From the NCBI GenBank assembly GCA_017515425.1, contig JAFWFU010000038.1, forward strand, positions 1 through 64,000: a stretch of 64,000 bases of DNA. The letters run 5' to 3'. Source of the DNA: Mogibacterium sp. (lineage in GTDB: Bacteria; Bacillota; Clostridia; Peptostreptococcales; Anaerovoracaceae). The notes beneath the pieces are model-generated. The model saw nothing but the letters and a program-made list of their open reading frames with translations. It did not search any database and had not been told where the DNA came from. Below are positions 1 to 7,775 of the stretch, in pieces (within the stretch, counting starts at the first letter, position 1; every line of letters begins with the position of its first letter). The position numbers and the translations under genes were made by a program.

Positions 1-22
1 TGTCTGTCTGTCTGTCTGTCTG
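1..22. repeat. TGTC tetranucleotide tandem repeat
   Basis: Five and a half uninterrupted copies of TGTC run from the first base of the window, so the true left end lies outside. Tracts of this kind are prone to slippage. Between it and the first gene (to about 262) the sequence is T-rich with no convincing gene. Confidence 0.9.
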
Positions 23-262
23 TAAGGATTGTGCTCATTTTGCCTCTTTTCGTCAAGTGTTTTTTGAGAAAAATTTTATTATTTTTCGCTGCTTTTTTCT
101 TTTTTTATCTTCTTCGCAGCTGCCCTATCTTTGCCACAGTTTTCATCTTGCGGTACTCGTATTGTCGCATATTCATCTTGTCTTTTCAAGTTGATTTTAT
201 TGACAGATTATTTGACTCACGACAGCTTTTTCCTTCTTATTGCCGCAATCGTCTTAACGGCT

Positions 263-457
263 TCATTCTTCTTCCTCTTCCCCTGCCTCCTCGTCGTCCT
301 CGGCAATCGGCGTTGTCTTTCTCACATATTTAACGCCGCCCCACATTATAGCCATTGAAATGAGGAGAGCGATTCCGAAGGGAATGCGGAAATATAGAAA
401 GATTAAATATGAAGCAACAGTCAGGGCTAGTACCGCCACAAGCTTTATAATACGCAT
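263..457 (-). CDS. small two-helix membrane protein with acidic tail
   Basis: This 64-residue protein has two hydrophobic stretches (about residues 4-22 and 27-43) followed by a very acidic tail ending in a run of glutamates. A GAGG ribosome binding site lies 8 bases before the ATG. It follows the oxidoreductase gene by 43 bases on the same strand, so it is probably the last gene of the ABC importer operon. I do not recognise a family. The clear ribosome site, membrane pattern and operon position support a real gene, but its role is unknown. Confidence 0.6.
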   Translation of the reverse strand: MRIIKLVAVLALTVASYLIFLYFRIPFGIALLISMAIMWGGVKYVRKTTPIAEDDEEAGEEEEE

Positions 458-500
458 TATTATAACCTCAATCTTGATTTGCGCCGTTGCGCTGTCAAAC

Positions 501-1514
501 TCAAATCTTCACGGCGACGCCTGTTTTCCATGCCTCGGTGGTCGCAAATCCGACTCGCGTTGACTCCACGCCGTCGTCCACCGTGACGCTCGGCTTTTCA
601 TCATTAAGCACGCAGTTTATGAAATGCTCCATTTCTATACGGTACGCCTCATCAAAACGAATGCCGAAATTCTCGATACATTCCTTCACGGCTCCATGCT
701 CATTGTAAATCATAGTCAGGTTTTTCTCCGGCACGGGCGATATGCGAAGCGTCCCTTCCGTCCCGACTATTTCCGTCTCCACATGATAGCCATGGGGAGC
801 CGTGCGCCCGATATGTATGGTGCCGAGAGCGCCGTTGTCAAATCTGAACATTGCGACGCCCGTCTCATCATCATTCGCTTCCTTGAATTCAGGGTGCTTG
901 AAGGTGCAGCCCGCCGCATAGACTTCCGTAGGCTCCGCACTCAGGAACCAGCGCATGAGGTCTATATCGTGAACCGCCATATCAAGGAAGATCCCTCCTG
1001 AATTCTTGGAGAACCTGATAGAGCCTTCCACGAAAGCCTCGGGGTCGATACCTATTGCTTTTACGAGATAGGGTTTTCCGATTGCGCCTTCCTCAATCTT
1101 CTTCTTCGCATAGGCATAGGAAGGGTCAAATCTCCGCATGAAGCCGAGGAAGAATTTGAGCTCGGGGTGGGCGTCGACTGCCGCCTTCGCTTTCAGGCAT
1201 TCCTCGAGATTGACTCCGAGCGGCTTGTCGCTGAATACATGCTTGCCCGCATTCATTGCCGCCTCTATCTGCCAGCAATGCTCGGAAGAGGTCGTCACTA
1301 TGGCGACCGCGTCTATTTCGGGGTTTTTAATCATCTCATTGAAGTCGGTATATGTCTGCTCAACGCCGAATTCATTCCTCGCGTATGAGAGCTCGTCCTC
1401 TACGATAGAACAAGCAGCCACAAGCTCTGCTCCCTTGATTTTATTCGCTAAATTATTGGCATGTACCTTGCCGAGCCTGCCGAGCCCGGCGATACCTACT
1501 CGCACTTTCTCCAT
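501..1514 (-). CDS. Gfo/Idh/MocA oxidoreductase, inositol 2-dehydrogenase-like
   Basis: This NAD(P)-dependent dehydrogenase of the Gfo/Idh/MocA family has 337 residues. The N-terminal Rossmann motif GIAGLGRLGKVH is at residues 8-19. The catalytic lysine is in DKPLG (K97), and the paired Asp/His of the C-terminal domain is in DMAVHDID (D178, H182). This is the K-D-H triad pattern known for B. subtilis inositol dehydrogenase. I set the start at the ATG at 1514, which has AGGAGA seven bases upstream; an earlier in-frame ATG at 1553 lacks such a site and would add 13 non-family residues. It lies downstream of the importer permease on the same strand, suggesting it oxidises the imported polyol or sugar. 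myo- or scyllo-inositol is a good guess, but other sugars are possible for this family. Confidence 0.85.
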   Translation of the reverse strand: MEKVRVGIAGLGRLGKVHANNLANKIKGAELVAACSIVEDELSYARNEFGVEQTYTDFNEMIKNPEIDAVAIVTTSSEHCWQIEAAMNAGKHVFSDKPLGVNLEECLKAKAAVDAHPELKFFLGFMRRFDPSYAYAKKKIEEGAIGKPYLVKAIGIDPEAFVEGSIRFSKNSGGIFLDMAVHDIDLMRWFLSAEPTEVYAAGCTFKHPEFKEANDDETGVAMFRFDNGALGTIHIGRTAPHGYHVETEIVGTEGTLRISPVPEKNLTMIYNEHGAVKECIENFGIRFDEAYRIEMEHFINCVLNDEKPSVTVDDGVESTRVGFATTEAWKTGVAVKI

Positions 1515-1600
1515 GAGTTTATCTCCTTTTACAAAGCAGGGACACCCCATCACATTGTAAGATACCCCTGCTCCATGTTTTTATAGTTGAAAAGTTCTTC

Positions 1601-2650
1601 TTACTTCTTTGCAGCGGCAAGACGGCGACGCTTAACCTCTCTCTCCTCACGGACAACGTCCATAAATACTGAGAGAATGATAACGAGACCGAGCACTACG
1701 TTCTGCACGGCAGAGTCTACCGACAGGAGCGTAAATCCGTTACGGAGTACCGCAATAATCAGACAACCGAGCATGGTTCCGATCATCGTACCCTTACCAC
1801 CCATGAAGGAAGCACCACCGATAATACAAGCGGCGATAGCGTCCGTATCATAAGGCTGAGTAGCATTAGCACCGTTACAGATACCCGAACGTCCTACCGA
1901 AAGTATACCCGCGAGCGAAGCCATGAAGCCGGATACAGCATAGCAGAAGAGCAAGACTCTATCCGTATTGATACCCGACAGCCTCGTCGCTTCCTTATTG
2001 CCGCCCAGACAGTATATTGAACGCCCGAGAGCAGTCCTGCTTAGGAATATATGCATGATTACATATAAAACTATGATTACGAGGAAGCTTATCGGGAATC
2101 CCGCAAAGATAGTCTTTTTACCGAGCCACTGTACCGACTCAGGGAATGCACTTACCATTTGAGAGTTAGTAACTACGAGAGCCAGACCCCAGAGCACATT
2201 CTTCATACCCAAGGTGGAAACGAAGGGGTGCGGGAGGTGCAGCTTGGTAAGCAGCAGTCCGTTGGTGCAGCCTACAGCCGTACCGAGTAAAATCGCCACA
2301 AGAATCATCAGAAGTCCGTTGGACATTCCAGCCTGCTTCATGGCACCCATGATACAAGCGCAGAATACCGCGTTAGCGCCTACGGAAAGGTCGATACCTG
2401 CGGTGATTAGGCAGAGCAGCATACCTGTTGCAAGAAATGCGTTGAACGCCGTCTGCTTGAATACACTCATAATATTCGTGATATTGTAGAAGTTATTGTT
2501 CAAAACAGAGAGGATTACGCACATCAGCACGAGTGCCAGAACCGTTCCCATCTGGAAACCGCCCTTGCTCTTATTCTTTGCCTTCAGAAGTTCTCCTTGC
2601 TGTTCTGCCGCATTTGCAATATTTTCATTGAGATTTTTCTGATCACTCAT
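1601..2650 (-). CDS. sugar ABC transporter permease (RbsC family)
   Basis: An integral membrane permease of the ribose/galactose/inositol type (BPD_transp_2 family), 349 residues with about nine or ten hydrophobic helices after a hydrophilic 35-residue N-terminus. The family hallmark GIDLSVG is present around residues 83-89. GGAGG precedes the ATG by seven bases. Its start overlaps the end of the ATPase gene by 8 bases, indicating translational coupling. With the ATPase and binding lipoprotein it forms a complete importer. The C-terminus is basic (residues about 335-349), as expected for a cytoplasmic tail. The substrate cannot be read from the permease alone. Confidence 0.92.
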   Translation of the reverse strand: MSDQKNLNENIANAAEQQGELLKAKNKSKGGFQMGTVLALVLMCVILSVLNNNFYNITNIMSVFKQTAFNAFLATGMLLCLITAGIDLSVGANAVFCACIMGAMKQAGMSNGLLMILVAILLGTAVGCTNGLLLTKLHLPHPFVSTLGMKNVLWGLALVVTNSQMVSAFPESVQWLGKKTIFAGFPISFLVIIVLYVIMHIFLSRTALGRSIYCLGGNKEATRLSGINTDRVLLFCYAVSGFMASLAGILSVGRSGICNGANATQPYDTDAIAACIIGGASFMGGKGTMIGTMLGCLIIAVLRNGFTLLSVDSAVQNVVLGLVIILSVFMDVVREEREVKRRRLAAAKK

Positions 2651-4145
2651 CTAAACTACCTCCCCACGCTGCTTTCATAATATCCTCTTGGTTGAAATGC
2701 TTGCTGTCGCGTTCAATCTCAGCCATAACTCTGCCGCCTCGCATTACTACGACACGGTCTGACATACCCAAGACCTCCGGCATTTCCGAGGACACCATGA
2801 TTACGCATTTCCCTGCCTTAACCAATCGGTTCATAACATTATATACTTCGACCTTTGCGCCGACATCGATTCCTCTTGTCGGCTCATCAAATATGTAGAT
2901 GTCAGCGTCGGCATTTACCCATTTGCCGATAACCACCTTCTGCTGATTACCGCCTGAGAGCTGCCCTGTGATTTCATCTAGGGACGGCGCCTTAATCCTG
3001 AGATCCGACATATTCTTCTGTCCGTTTGTTTCGATCTTCTTATCGTCAAGAAGAACTCCCTTGGAATGCTCTTTCAGGCTGGACAGAATCAGGTTGGTTC
3101 GAATCGGCTGTGCCAAGACGAGTCCCTGACCCTTTCTGTCCTCCGTCAGAAGGGCAATTCCGGCGTCAATCGCCTGCTTGGGTGACTTAATCCTCGTCTC
3201 CTTCCCCATGATCTCTATCGTTCCGCCGTCAATGGGGTCGGCCCCGAAGATAGCCCTTACCGTCTCTGTACGTCCTGCGCCTACGAGTCCAGCCAAACCG
3301 AGTATCTGTCCGCCATAAGCCTCGAAGCTCACATGGTCGAGCACGCCGCCGATAGTCAGGTCGTTGACCTTTAGGAAGCATTCACCCTTCTCGCCAAGCT
3401 CCTTCGGGAATTGGTCGTCAAGCGTCCTTCCTACCATGGCAGCGATAAGCGAATCGTTATCCCATTCGGAAATATCCTTAGTGGCTATATATTCGCCGTC
3501 ACGCATAACCGTTACGCGATCGCAGAGTTCAAAGAGCTCTTCCAATTTATGTGATACAAAGAGAATGCCGATGCCGCGCGACTTGAGATCGCGGCAGGTT
3601 TTCATAAGCTGAGTAACTTCCTTCTCTCCGAGTGAGGAAGTCGGCTCGTCCATGATGATTACCTTGGCATCAAGCAAAACCGCCTTCGCGATTTCGATCA
3701 TCTGCTGAATACCCATGCCATAGGTGCCGGCAGCCTTGTGGACGTCTACGTCCTGACCGAGAGAATACATTATCTCTGACGCCTTTTTATGCATACTGTC
3801 ATAGTCAAGCAGAAAACCCTTTTTTGTCCAATTATTGATGAATACATTGTCCGTGACGCTCAGGAGTTTCTCTATATTCAGCTCCTGGTACACACAGGCA
3901 ATACCCTTTGCTTTTGATTCGTTCGGGTCTTTAAATTTGCAGGTTTCACCTTCAACAATTATTTCCCCTTCGTCCGGCTGATGTACTCCGGTCAACACCT
4001 TAATCAGCGTCGATTTACCGGCTCCGTTCTCACCTATCAGTCCGTGAATCTCTCCGGGCTTGACAGTCAACTGCATATTGCTCAGAGCGACAACACCCGG
4101 AAAACGCTTTGTTACATTTCTTAATTCGATAATATTTTCGCTCAC
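2643..4145 (-). CDS. sugar ABC transporter double ATP-binding protein (RbsA/MglA family)
   Basis: A 500-residue fused ATPase with two ABC domains energises uptake by the neighbouring permease. Domain 1 has a canonical Walker A (GENGAGKST, about residues 38-46) and Walker B (IIMDEPTSS), with a degenerate signature. Domain 2 has a degenerate Walker A (GLVGAGRTE), a clear signature (LSGGNQQK) and Walker B (IFDEPTRG). This asymmetry is normal for the RbsA/MglA/XylG family. Translation begins at GTG with AGGTGA upstream. The gene follows the binding-protein gene after a hairpin-containing gap of about 100 bases and overlaps the permease gene. Confidence 0.93.
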   Translation of the reverse strand: MSENIIELRNVTKRFPGVVALSNMQLTVKPGEIHGLIGENGAGKSTLIKVLTGVHQPDEGEIIVEGETCKFKDPNESKAKGIACVYQELNIEKLLSVTDNVFINNWTKKGFLLDYDSMHKKASEIMYSLGQDVDVHKAAGTYGMGIQQMIEIAKAVLLDAKVIIMDEPTSSLGEKEVTQLMKTCRDLKSRGIGILFVSHKLEELFELCDRVTVMRDGEYIATKDISEWDNDSLIAAMVGRTLDDQFPKELGEKGECFLKVNDLTIGGVLDHVSFEAYGGQILGLAGLVGAGRTETVRAIFGADPIDGGTIEIMGKETRIKSPKQAIDAGIALLTEDRKGQGLVLAQPIRTNLILSSLKEHSKGVLLDDKKIETNGQKNMSDLRIKAPSLDEITGQLSGGNQQKVVIGKWVNADADIYIFDEPTRGIDVGAKVEVYNVMNRLVKAGKCVIMVSSEMPEVLGMSDRVVVMRGGRVMAEIERDSKHFNQEDIMKAAWGGSLDE

Positions 4146-4187
4146 CTTATCACCTGCTTTTCCTTTTATAAAAGTTCGTGATAAACA

Positions 4188-4222
4188 TTCAGCTTAGGGA
4201 GGCTCTTCCCCCCGAAGCTGAA
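4188..4222 (-). promoter_or_regulatory. intercistronic hairpin between binding protein and ATPase genes
   Basis: An inverted repeat with 8-base perfect outer arms (TTCAGCTT / AAGCTGAA) and a partly pairing G/C-rich interior sits just after the binding-protein stop. No T-run follows on the minus strand. It therefore looks like an mRNA-stabilising or attenuating hairpin that would leave more binding-protein message than ATPase/permease message, a common arrangement in binding-protein operons. Confidence 0.55.
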
Positions 4223-4247
4223 ATGCACACGTCAATATGACGTCTTA

Positions 4248-5258
4248 TTATTTACCAAGATATTTGTTCAGAAGATCCTTACGCGCCTGAGCATTCTCAG
4301 GAGTTACTACGTCAGCACCGGAGTCGATGAACGCCTCAAGTGTCTCGCCGTCGATTGCCTTGCAGCAAGCCTCAACAGCCTTGTAACCCATCTCGTATGC
4401 CATCTGAGCAACTGACATTGTCTCTTCACCTGCGAGGATTGAGTCGCATGCAGAAAGAGTTCCGTCGAATCCGAGGAATACTGTGTTCTTCCAAGCTTCA
4501 TTTCCAGCAGCAGCACGAGCCGCAGCCTGTGCCATATCGTCGTTGTTAGCGCAGATAATAGCAACGCCCTCTGGGTGGTTCTGCATGATAGCTTCCATAG
4601 CTGTTGTAGCCTTGTCAGCAGTACCGTCAGCATACTGTGTCTCGCCCTCGAGGAACTCGCCACCGTTCTCGTTTACGCCGGCTTTGTAACCGTTCATACG
4701 AGCTGTGTTTGTAGCGTCGCCCTGTACTCCGGCGATCTCGATGCACTTAACTTCTTCCCAGCCTTTTTCCTTAGCATACTCTACAGCCTTAGCAGCACCA
4801 AGCTTAGCAGCTTCCTCATTACCTGTACCAACGAATGACAGGATTTCAGGAGCCTCAATCTTAGTATCTACAGCAAGAATCGGCTTGGTCTGACCCTTGA
4901 TCAGCGTAGCAACCGTATCTCCCTGGAGCGGAGCGATTACATATCCGTCATAGGAATCGTCATTGAGATCTGTCTCAATCATGTTCTGCTGCTCGTCAAA
5001 TGATGTCTCTGACGGAGGTCCTTTAACCTCGACAGTAACGCCATTCTCCTCGCCATAAGCGAGTGCACCAGCCATTACATAGCCCCAATACTCGGAAGCC
5101 GTCGTCTTAAGGATAACATCGATCTTCTTTCCGCCGCCAGCAGCAACGTCTTCTCCTTCGCCGCTTCCTTCACCGGATTGATCTCCGCCACCGCAGGCTG
5201 CAAGTGCGAACACCATCATACCGACCAAAAGTAACGCAAGTAGCTTTCTCAGTTTCAT
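4248..5258 (-). CDS. sugar ABC transporter substrate-binding lipoprotein (RbsB family)
   Basis: A 336-residue extracellular binding protein of the periplasmic-binding-protein type 1 (ribose/galactose/inositol) family. The signal peptide ends in a lipobox (LAAC, cysteine at about residue 22), followed by a Gly/Glu-rich linker, so it is lipid-anchored outside the membrane. The fold is recognised from the VILKTTASEYWG start, the VIAPLQGD region and the LGFDGT segment near the C-terminus. The ATG at 5258 has AAGGAGG seven bases upstream; a longer in-frame reading from 5336 would spoil the signal peptide. It is the first gene of the importer operon. The operon companion dehydrogenase suggests a polyol or sugar ligand, but the ligand is inferred. 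Confidence 0.92.
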   Translation of the reverse strand: MKLRKLLALLLVGMMVFALAACGGGDQSGEGSGEGEDVAAGGGKKIDVILKTTASEYWGYVMAGALAYGEENGVTVEVKGPPSETSFDEQQNMIETDLNDDSYDGYVIAPLQGDTVATLIKGQTKPILAVDTKIEAPEILSFVGTGNEEAAKLGAAKAVEYAKEKGWEEVKCIEIAGVQGDATNTARMNGYKAGVNENGGEFLEGETQYADGTADKATTAMEAIMQNHPEGVAIICANNDDMAQAAARAAAGNEAWKNTVFLGFDGTLSACDSILAGEETMSVAQMAYEMGYKAVEACCKAIDGETLEAFIDSGADVVTPENAQARKDLLNKYLGK

Positions 5259-5446
5259 AATAAATCCTCCTTTGAAACTTCGTTTAAACCTTGTTGAAAT
5301 TGCATGGTTCAACGAACAAAAGTGTAACTCATTCAACCTCTTACCGCAATAATTGTTAAATAAATATCAATATATTCAATCCCCCTTTTTATATACTTTT
5401 ATATAATTATCAATATCTCTATTCCCTCTGATTTCAGATGATTTCA

Positions 5447-5492
5447 GATAAAACCCAATCTCCTAATCCACCTGTTCTTCGGGGGTTTTATC
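5447..5492 (-). terminator. probable terminator downstream of the anchored-protein gene
   Basis: Perfect 10-base arms (GATAAAACCC / GGGTTTTATC) flank a 26-base loop. It sits about 30 bases past the stop of the gene ending at 5523 and separates that gene from the importer operon promoter region. Confidence 0.5.
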
Positions 5493-5522
5493 ATTTAAGG
5501 TTATTACAAATACTTTCCCTTA

Positions 5523-6092
5523 CTACTGATTTCCCTGCCAAAAGAGCTCCCCTGCAAGGGCGCTGCTCTTATCCGCAATCCCATTCCAATTATAGTCAAT
5601 ATCGTTAAAATGCTCGAAGCTCGTTACGCCTATAGCGCTTATGCCCTCGTTTTTCCTGCCCCATCTCGACGTCAGAGTCTCAATAAACAGCACATATTTG
5701 GTGCCCCCTGCCTCTGCGATAAACCTCTCGCTCACATCAATCATCCCCTTGTCGTTCGCCTTTGCGCTCAGGCTGCCTGATCCCATGGAAACCGCATTCT
5801 CAATATCCAGCTCGCCCCATTCGGCGAAGTTCATCACGCCTTCTAAGCCAGCGGAGCTTACCATAATCCCTTCAAGGCTCTCCCTGTTTCCGTCCTTTAG
5901 CGCCTGCAATGCCTTCTCGGAATTTACCCTGCTGAATTCATGCATGGAGAAAATATCAATCTCGTCAAACTTCTCGTTTGCATATCTATCCCTATAGGCG
6001 CGAATGCCGGAAAACGCCGCAGTTCCGGCGAAAATCACCAGCAGCAGGATCGTCAGTATCATCAGTTTTAACTTCGTTCTCTTCTTTTCCAT
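5523..6092 (-). CDS. signal-anchored hypothetical protein
   Basis: A 189-residue protein with a lysine-rich N-terminus and one hydrophobic segment (about residues 8-28), followed by an extracytoplasmic domain. No lipobox is present, so it is either secreted or held by an uncleaved anchor. The domain contains several FIETLTSRWG-like beta-strand segments and charged helices, but I recognise no family. It is transcribed alone, divergently from the CHAP protein at 6221, and ends in a hairpin. The membrane pattern and isolated but well-bounded frame support a real gene. Confidence 0.65.
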   Translation of the reverse strand: MEKKRTKLKLMILTILLLVIFAGTAAFSGIRAYRDRYANEKFDEIDIFSMHEFSRVNSEKALQALKDGNRESLEGIMVSSAGLEGVMNFAEWGELDIENAVSMGSGSLSAKANDKGMIDVSERFIAEAGGTKYVLFIETLTSRWGRKNEGISAIGVTSFEHFNDIDYNWNGIADKSSALAGELFWQGNQ

Positions 6093-6220
6093 TTTCTTAA
6101 TGCCCTTGATAATATTGGATTTTCAGCTTTTTTACTGCCTTAAATAATATAGCATTTGTGCCCGCTTGTCTAATGATGTATATTTATTTTAGTATGAAGA
6201 GCTTTGAGAAGAGTGGGAAA

Positions 6221-6895
6221 ATGGAAGATTTCAGAAACGACTATAGAAATGAATACGTCAGCGCCGGCAAATCAGACGCAGAGGTCGAAGCCGAGGTAAG
6301 ACAGCGGATTGCGGAGAGAAAGCGTGCCAGAAGGCGTGCGAAGATGAGGCGACGGCGCATAGTCTCGGCATGTATCGCAATCATCATTACTGCATTCGCA
6401 GGCTGGGGCGCTGGGAAATTCGCGGGGAACAGCATATATGAGATGAGCCTGAAAGAGCCCGTATCCGTTGTCGGCGATATGCCTATCATCAGAGAAGCAA
6501 TGTCGCAGGTCGGAAATGTGAACGGTCAGCCCTTCTGGTCGTGGTACGGCTTCGAGGAGCGCGTCGATTGGTGCGCCTGTTTTGCCTCTTGGGTGGAGGA
6601 TAAATGCGGCTATATCGAATCAGGCGCAGCTCCTAAATTCGCCATGGTAGGCGACGGCTCCTCTTGGTTCCTTGAACGCGACCAATGGAAATACGGCGGC
6701 GAGACTCCCGACGCAGGTGACCTCATCTTCTTTAATTGGGACGGAAGCGGCAGTCAGGATCATGTCGGAGTCGTCACGGCAGTAATAGGCAATAATGTCT
6801 ATACGGTTGAGGGGAATTCCAGCAATCGCTGTCGGCAGAAGAGATATAATTTAGAGGATCCCGTCATCTACGGCTATGGACATATAAATCCCTGA
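6221..6895 (+). CDS. membrane-anchored CHAP-domain peptidoglycan amidase/endopeptidase
   Basis: The product (224 residues from this start) has a very basic cytoplasmic head (residues about 25-46), one transmembrane helix (about 47-65) and an external CHAP domain. The catalytic cysteine is in WCACFASW (C118) and the histidine in DHVGVV (H181), followed by the VEGNSS strand typical of the family. Such enzymes cut peptide bonds in peptidoglycan. The start is uncertain: in-frame ATGs occur at 6158, 6194 and 6221. I chose 6221 because a purine-rich stretch (GAGAAGAGTGGG) precedes it. It may act in cell separation or wall turnover. Confidence 0.8.
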   Translation: MEDFRNDYRNEYVSAGKSDAEVEAEVRQRIAERKRARRRAKMRRRRIVSACIAIIITAFAGWGAGKFAGNSIYEMSLKEPVSVVGDMPIIREAMSQVGNVNGQPFWSWYGFEERVDWCACFASWVEDKCGYIESGAAPKFAMVGDGSSWFLERDQWKYGGETPDAGDLIFFNWDGSGSQDHVGVVTAVIGNNVYTVEGNSSNRCRQKRYNLEDPVIYGYGHINP

Positions 6896-7037
6896 GGGAT
6901 TTCCCATGTTTTCAATTATTCCCCATGCTGATATTTTTCGTACAGATAATTATTGAATGAACCGTATATGAGGATATGAGGATATATGCAAGGCGTTCCC
7001 CTGCTCATTAAACCTTTATTCAAAGAGGAAGGACAAA

Positions 7038-7736
7038 ATGGAGTTTAAAGCTAATAATAATAAAAATCTTACTATAGAGACATCATCAGGCGCTTATGAC
7101 CGCGCCGCGATTCAGACGCATTTTATTCAAATCGGAGAGGACTATGTCGAACTCGTTGAAAACTATGTAAAACCTCTCTGGCAGGAAGGGGATATTTTGG
7201 CGATTGCCGAGAAGATTATCTCACTTTGCCAGAATAACGTAATACATAAGGACAAGGTGAAGGTCAGCGGGCTCGCGAGATTTCTAAGCCGCTTTGCCAC
7301 TCAGCATAATTCCGCGGGAATCGGCGTCGGCGACGTGTATAAAATGCAGTATGCAATCGACATCAACGGCGGCGCGAAGGTTTTCCTTGCCGCTGTTTGT
7401 GCGGGCTTCGGCAAGCTCGTCGGCAAAAAGGGAATCTTCTATGATATGGTGGGCGACGAGGTCAGAGGTCTCGACGGCTTCTATCCTGATGTATTTCCAA
7501 TCTATGGGGAGATAGGAATTCCGCTGCCGAAAAATCCCGTCGGCATCTGCAACGAGATAAGGGATAAGACGGGAATTTCAACCGTCATAATTGACGCCAA
7601 CGACTTCACCGCCGATATTCTCGGAACTAGTGATGATATAGAGCTCTCCGAGGCGGAGCTCCTCGAGATTATCAAGGACAATCCCGCCGGTCAGGACGAC
7701 CAATGCACCCCGTTTCTGCTCATTCGCAAGAGATAA
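7038..7736 (+). CDS. coenzyme F420-0:L-glutamate ligase-like (CofE-like) domain protein
   Basis: A 232-residue cytosolic protein resembling the F420_ligase domain. Characteristic segments are the early WQEGDILAIAEKI strand, the central VYKMQYAID region, the GIFYDMVG segment and VIIDANDFTADILG near the C-terminus. In archaea and actinobacteria the family adds glutamate to F420-0. In Firmicutes stand-alone homologues exist where no F420 pathway is evident, so the real substrate is unknown. GAGGAAGG precedes the ATG. The gene is monocistronic, with a terminator immediately after it. Family assignment is from memory of motifs; function is inference. Confidence 0.65.
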   Translation: MEFKANNNKNLTIETSSGAYDRAAIQTHFIQIGEDYVELVENYVKPLWQEGDILAIAEKIISLCQNNVIHKDKVKVSGLARFLSRFATQHNSAGIGVGDVYKMQYAIDINGGAKVFLAAVCAGFGKLVGKKGIFYDMVGDEVRGLDGFYPDVFPIYGEIGIPLPKNPVGICNEIRDKTGISTVIIDANDFTADILGTSDDIELSEAELLEIIKDNPAGQDDQCTPFLLIRKR

Positions 7737-7738
7737 AA

Positions 7739-7775
7739 CAACGACTCATAGGTTTCTCCATGGTCGCTGTTTTTT
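7739..7775 (+). terminator. rho-independent terminator after the CofE-like gene
   Basis: CAACGAC / GTCGCTG arms (one mismatch) around a 17-base loop are followed by six Ts on the plus strand, three bases past the stop codon. The convergent ligase gene ends inside the T-run. Confidence 0.6.
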
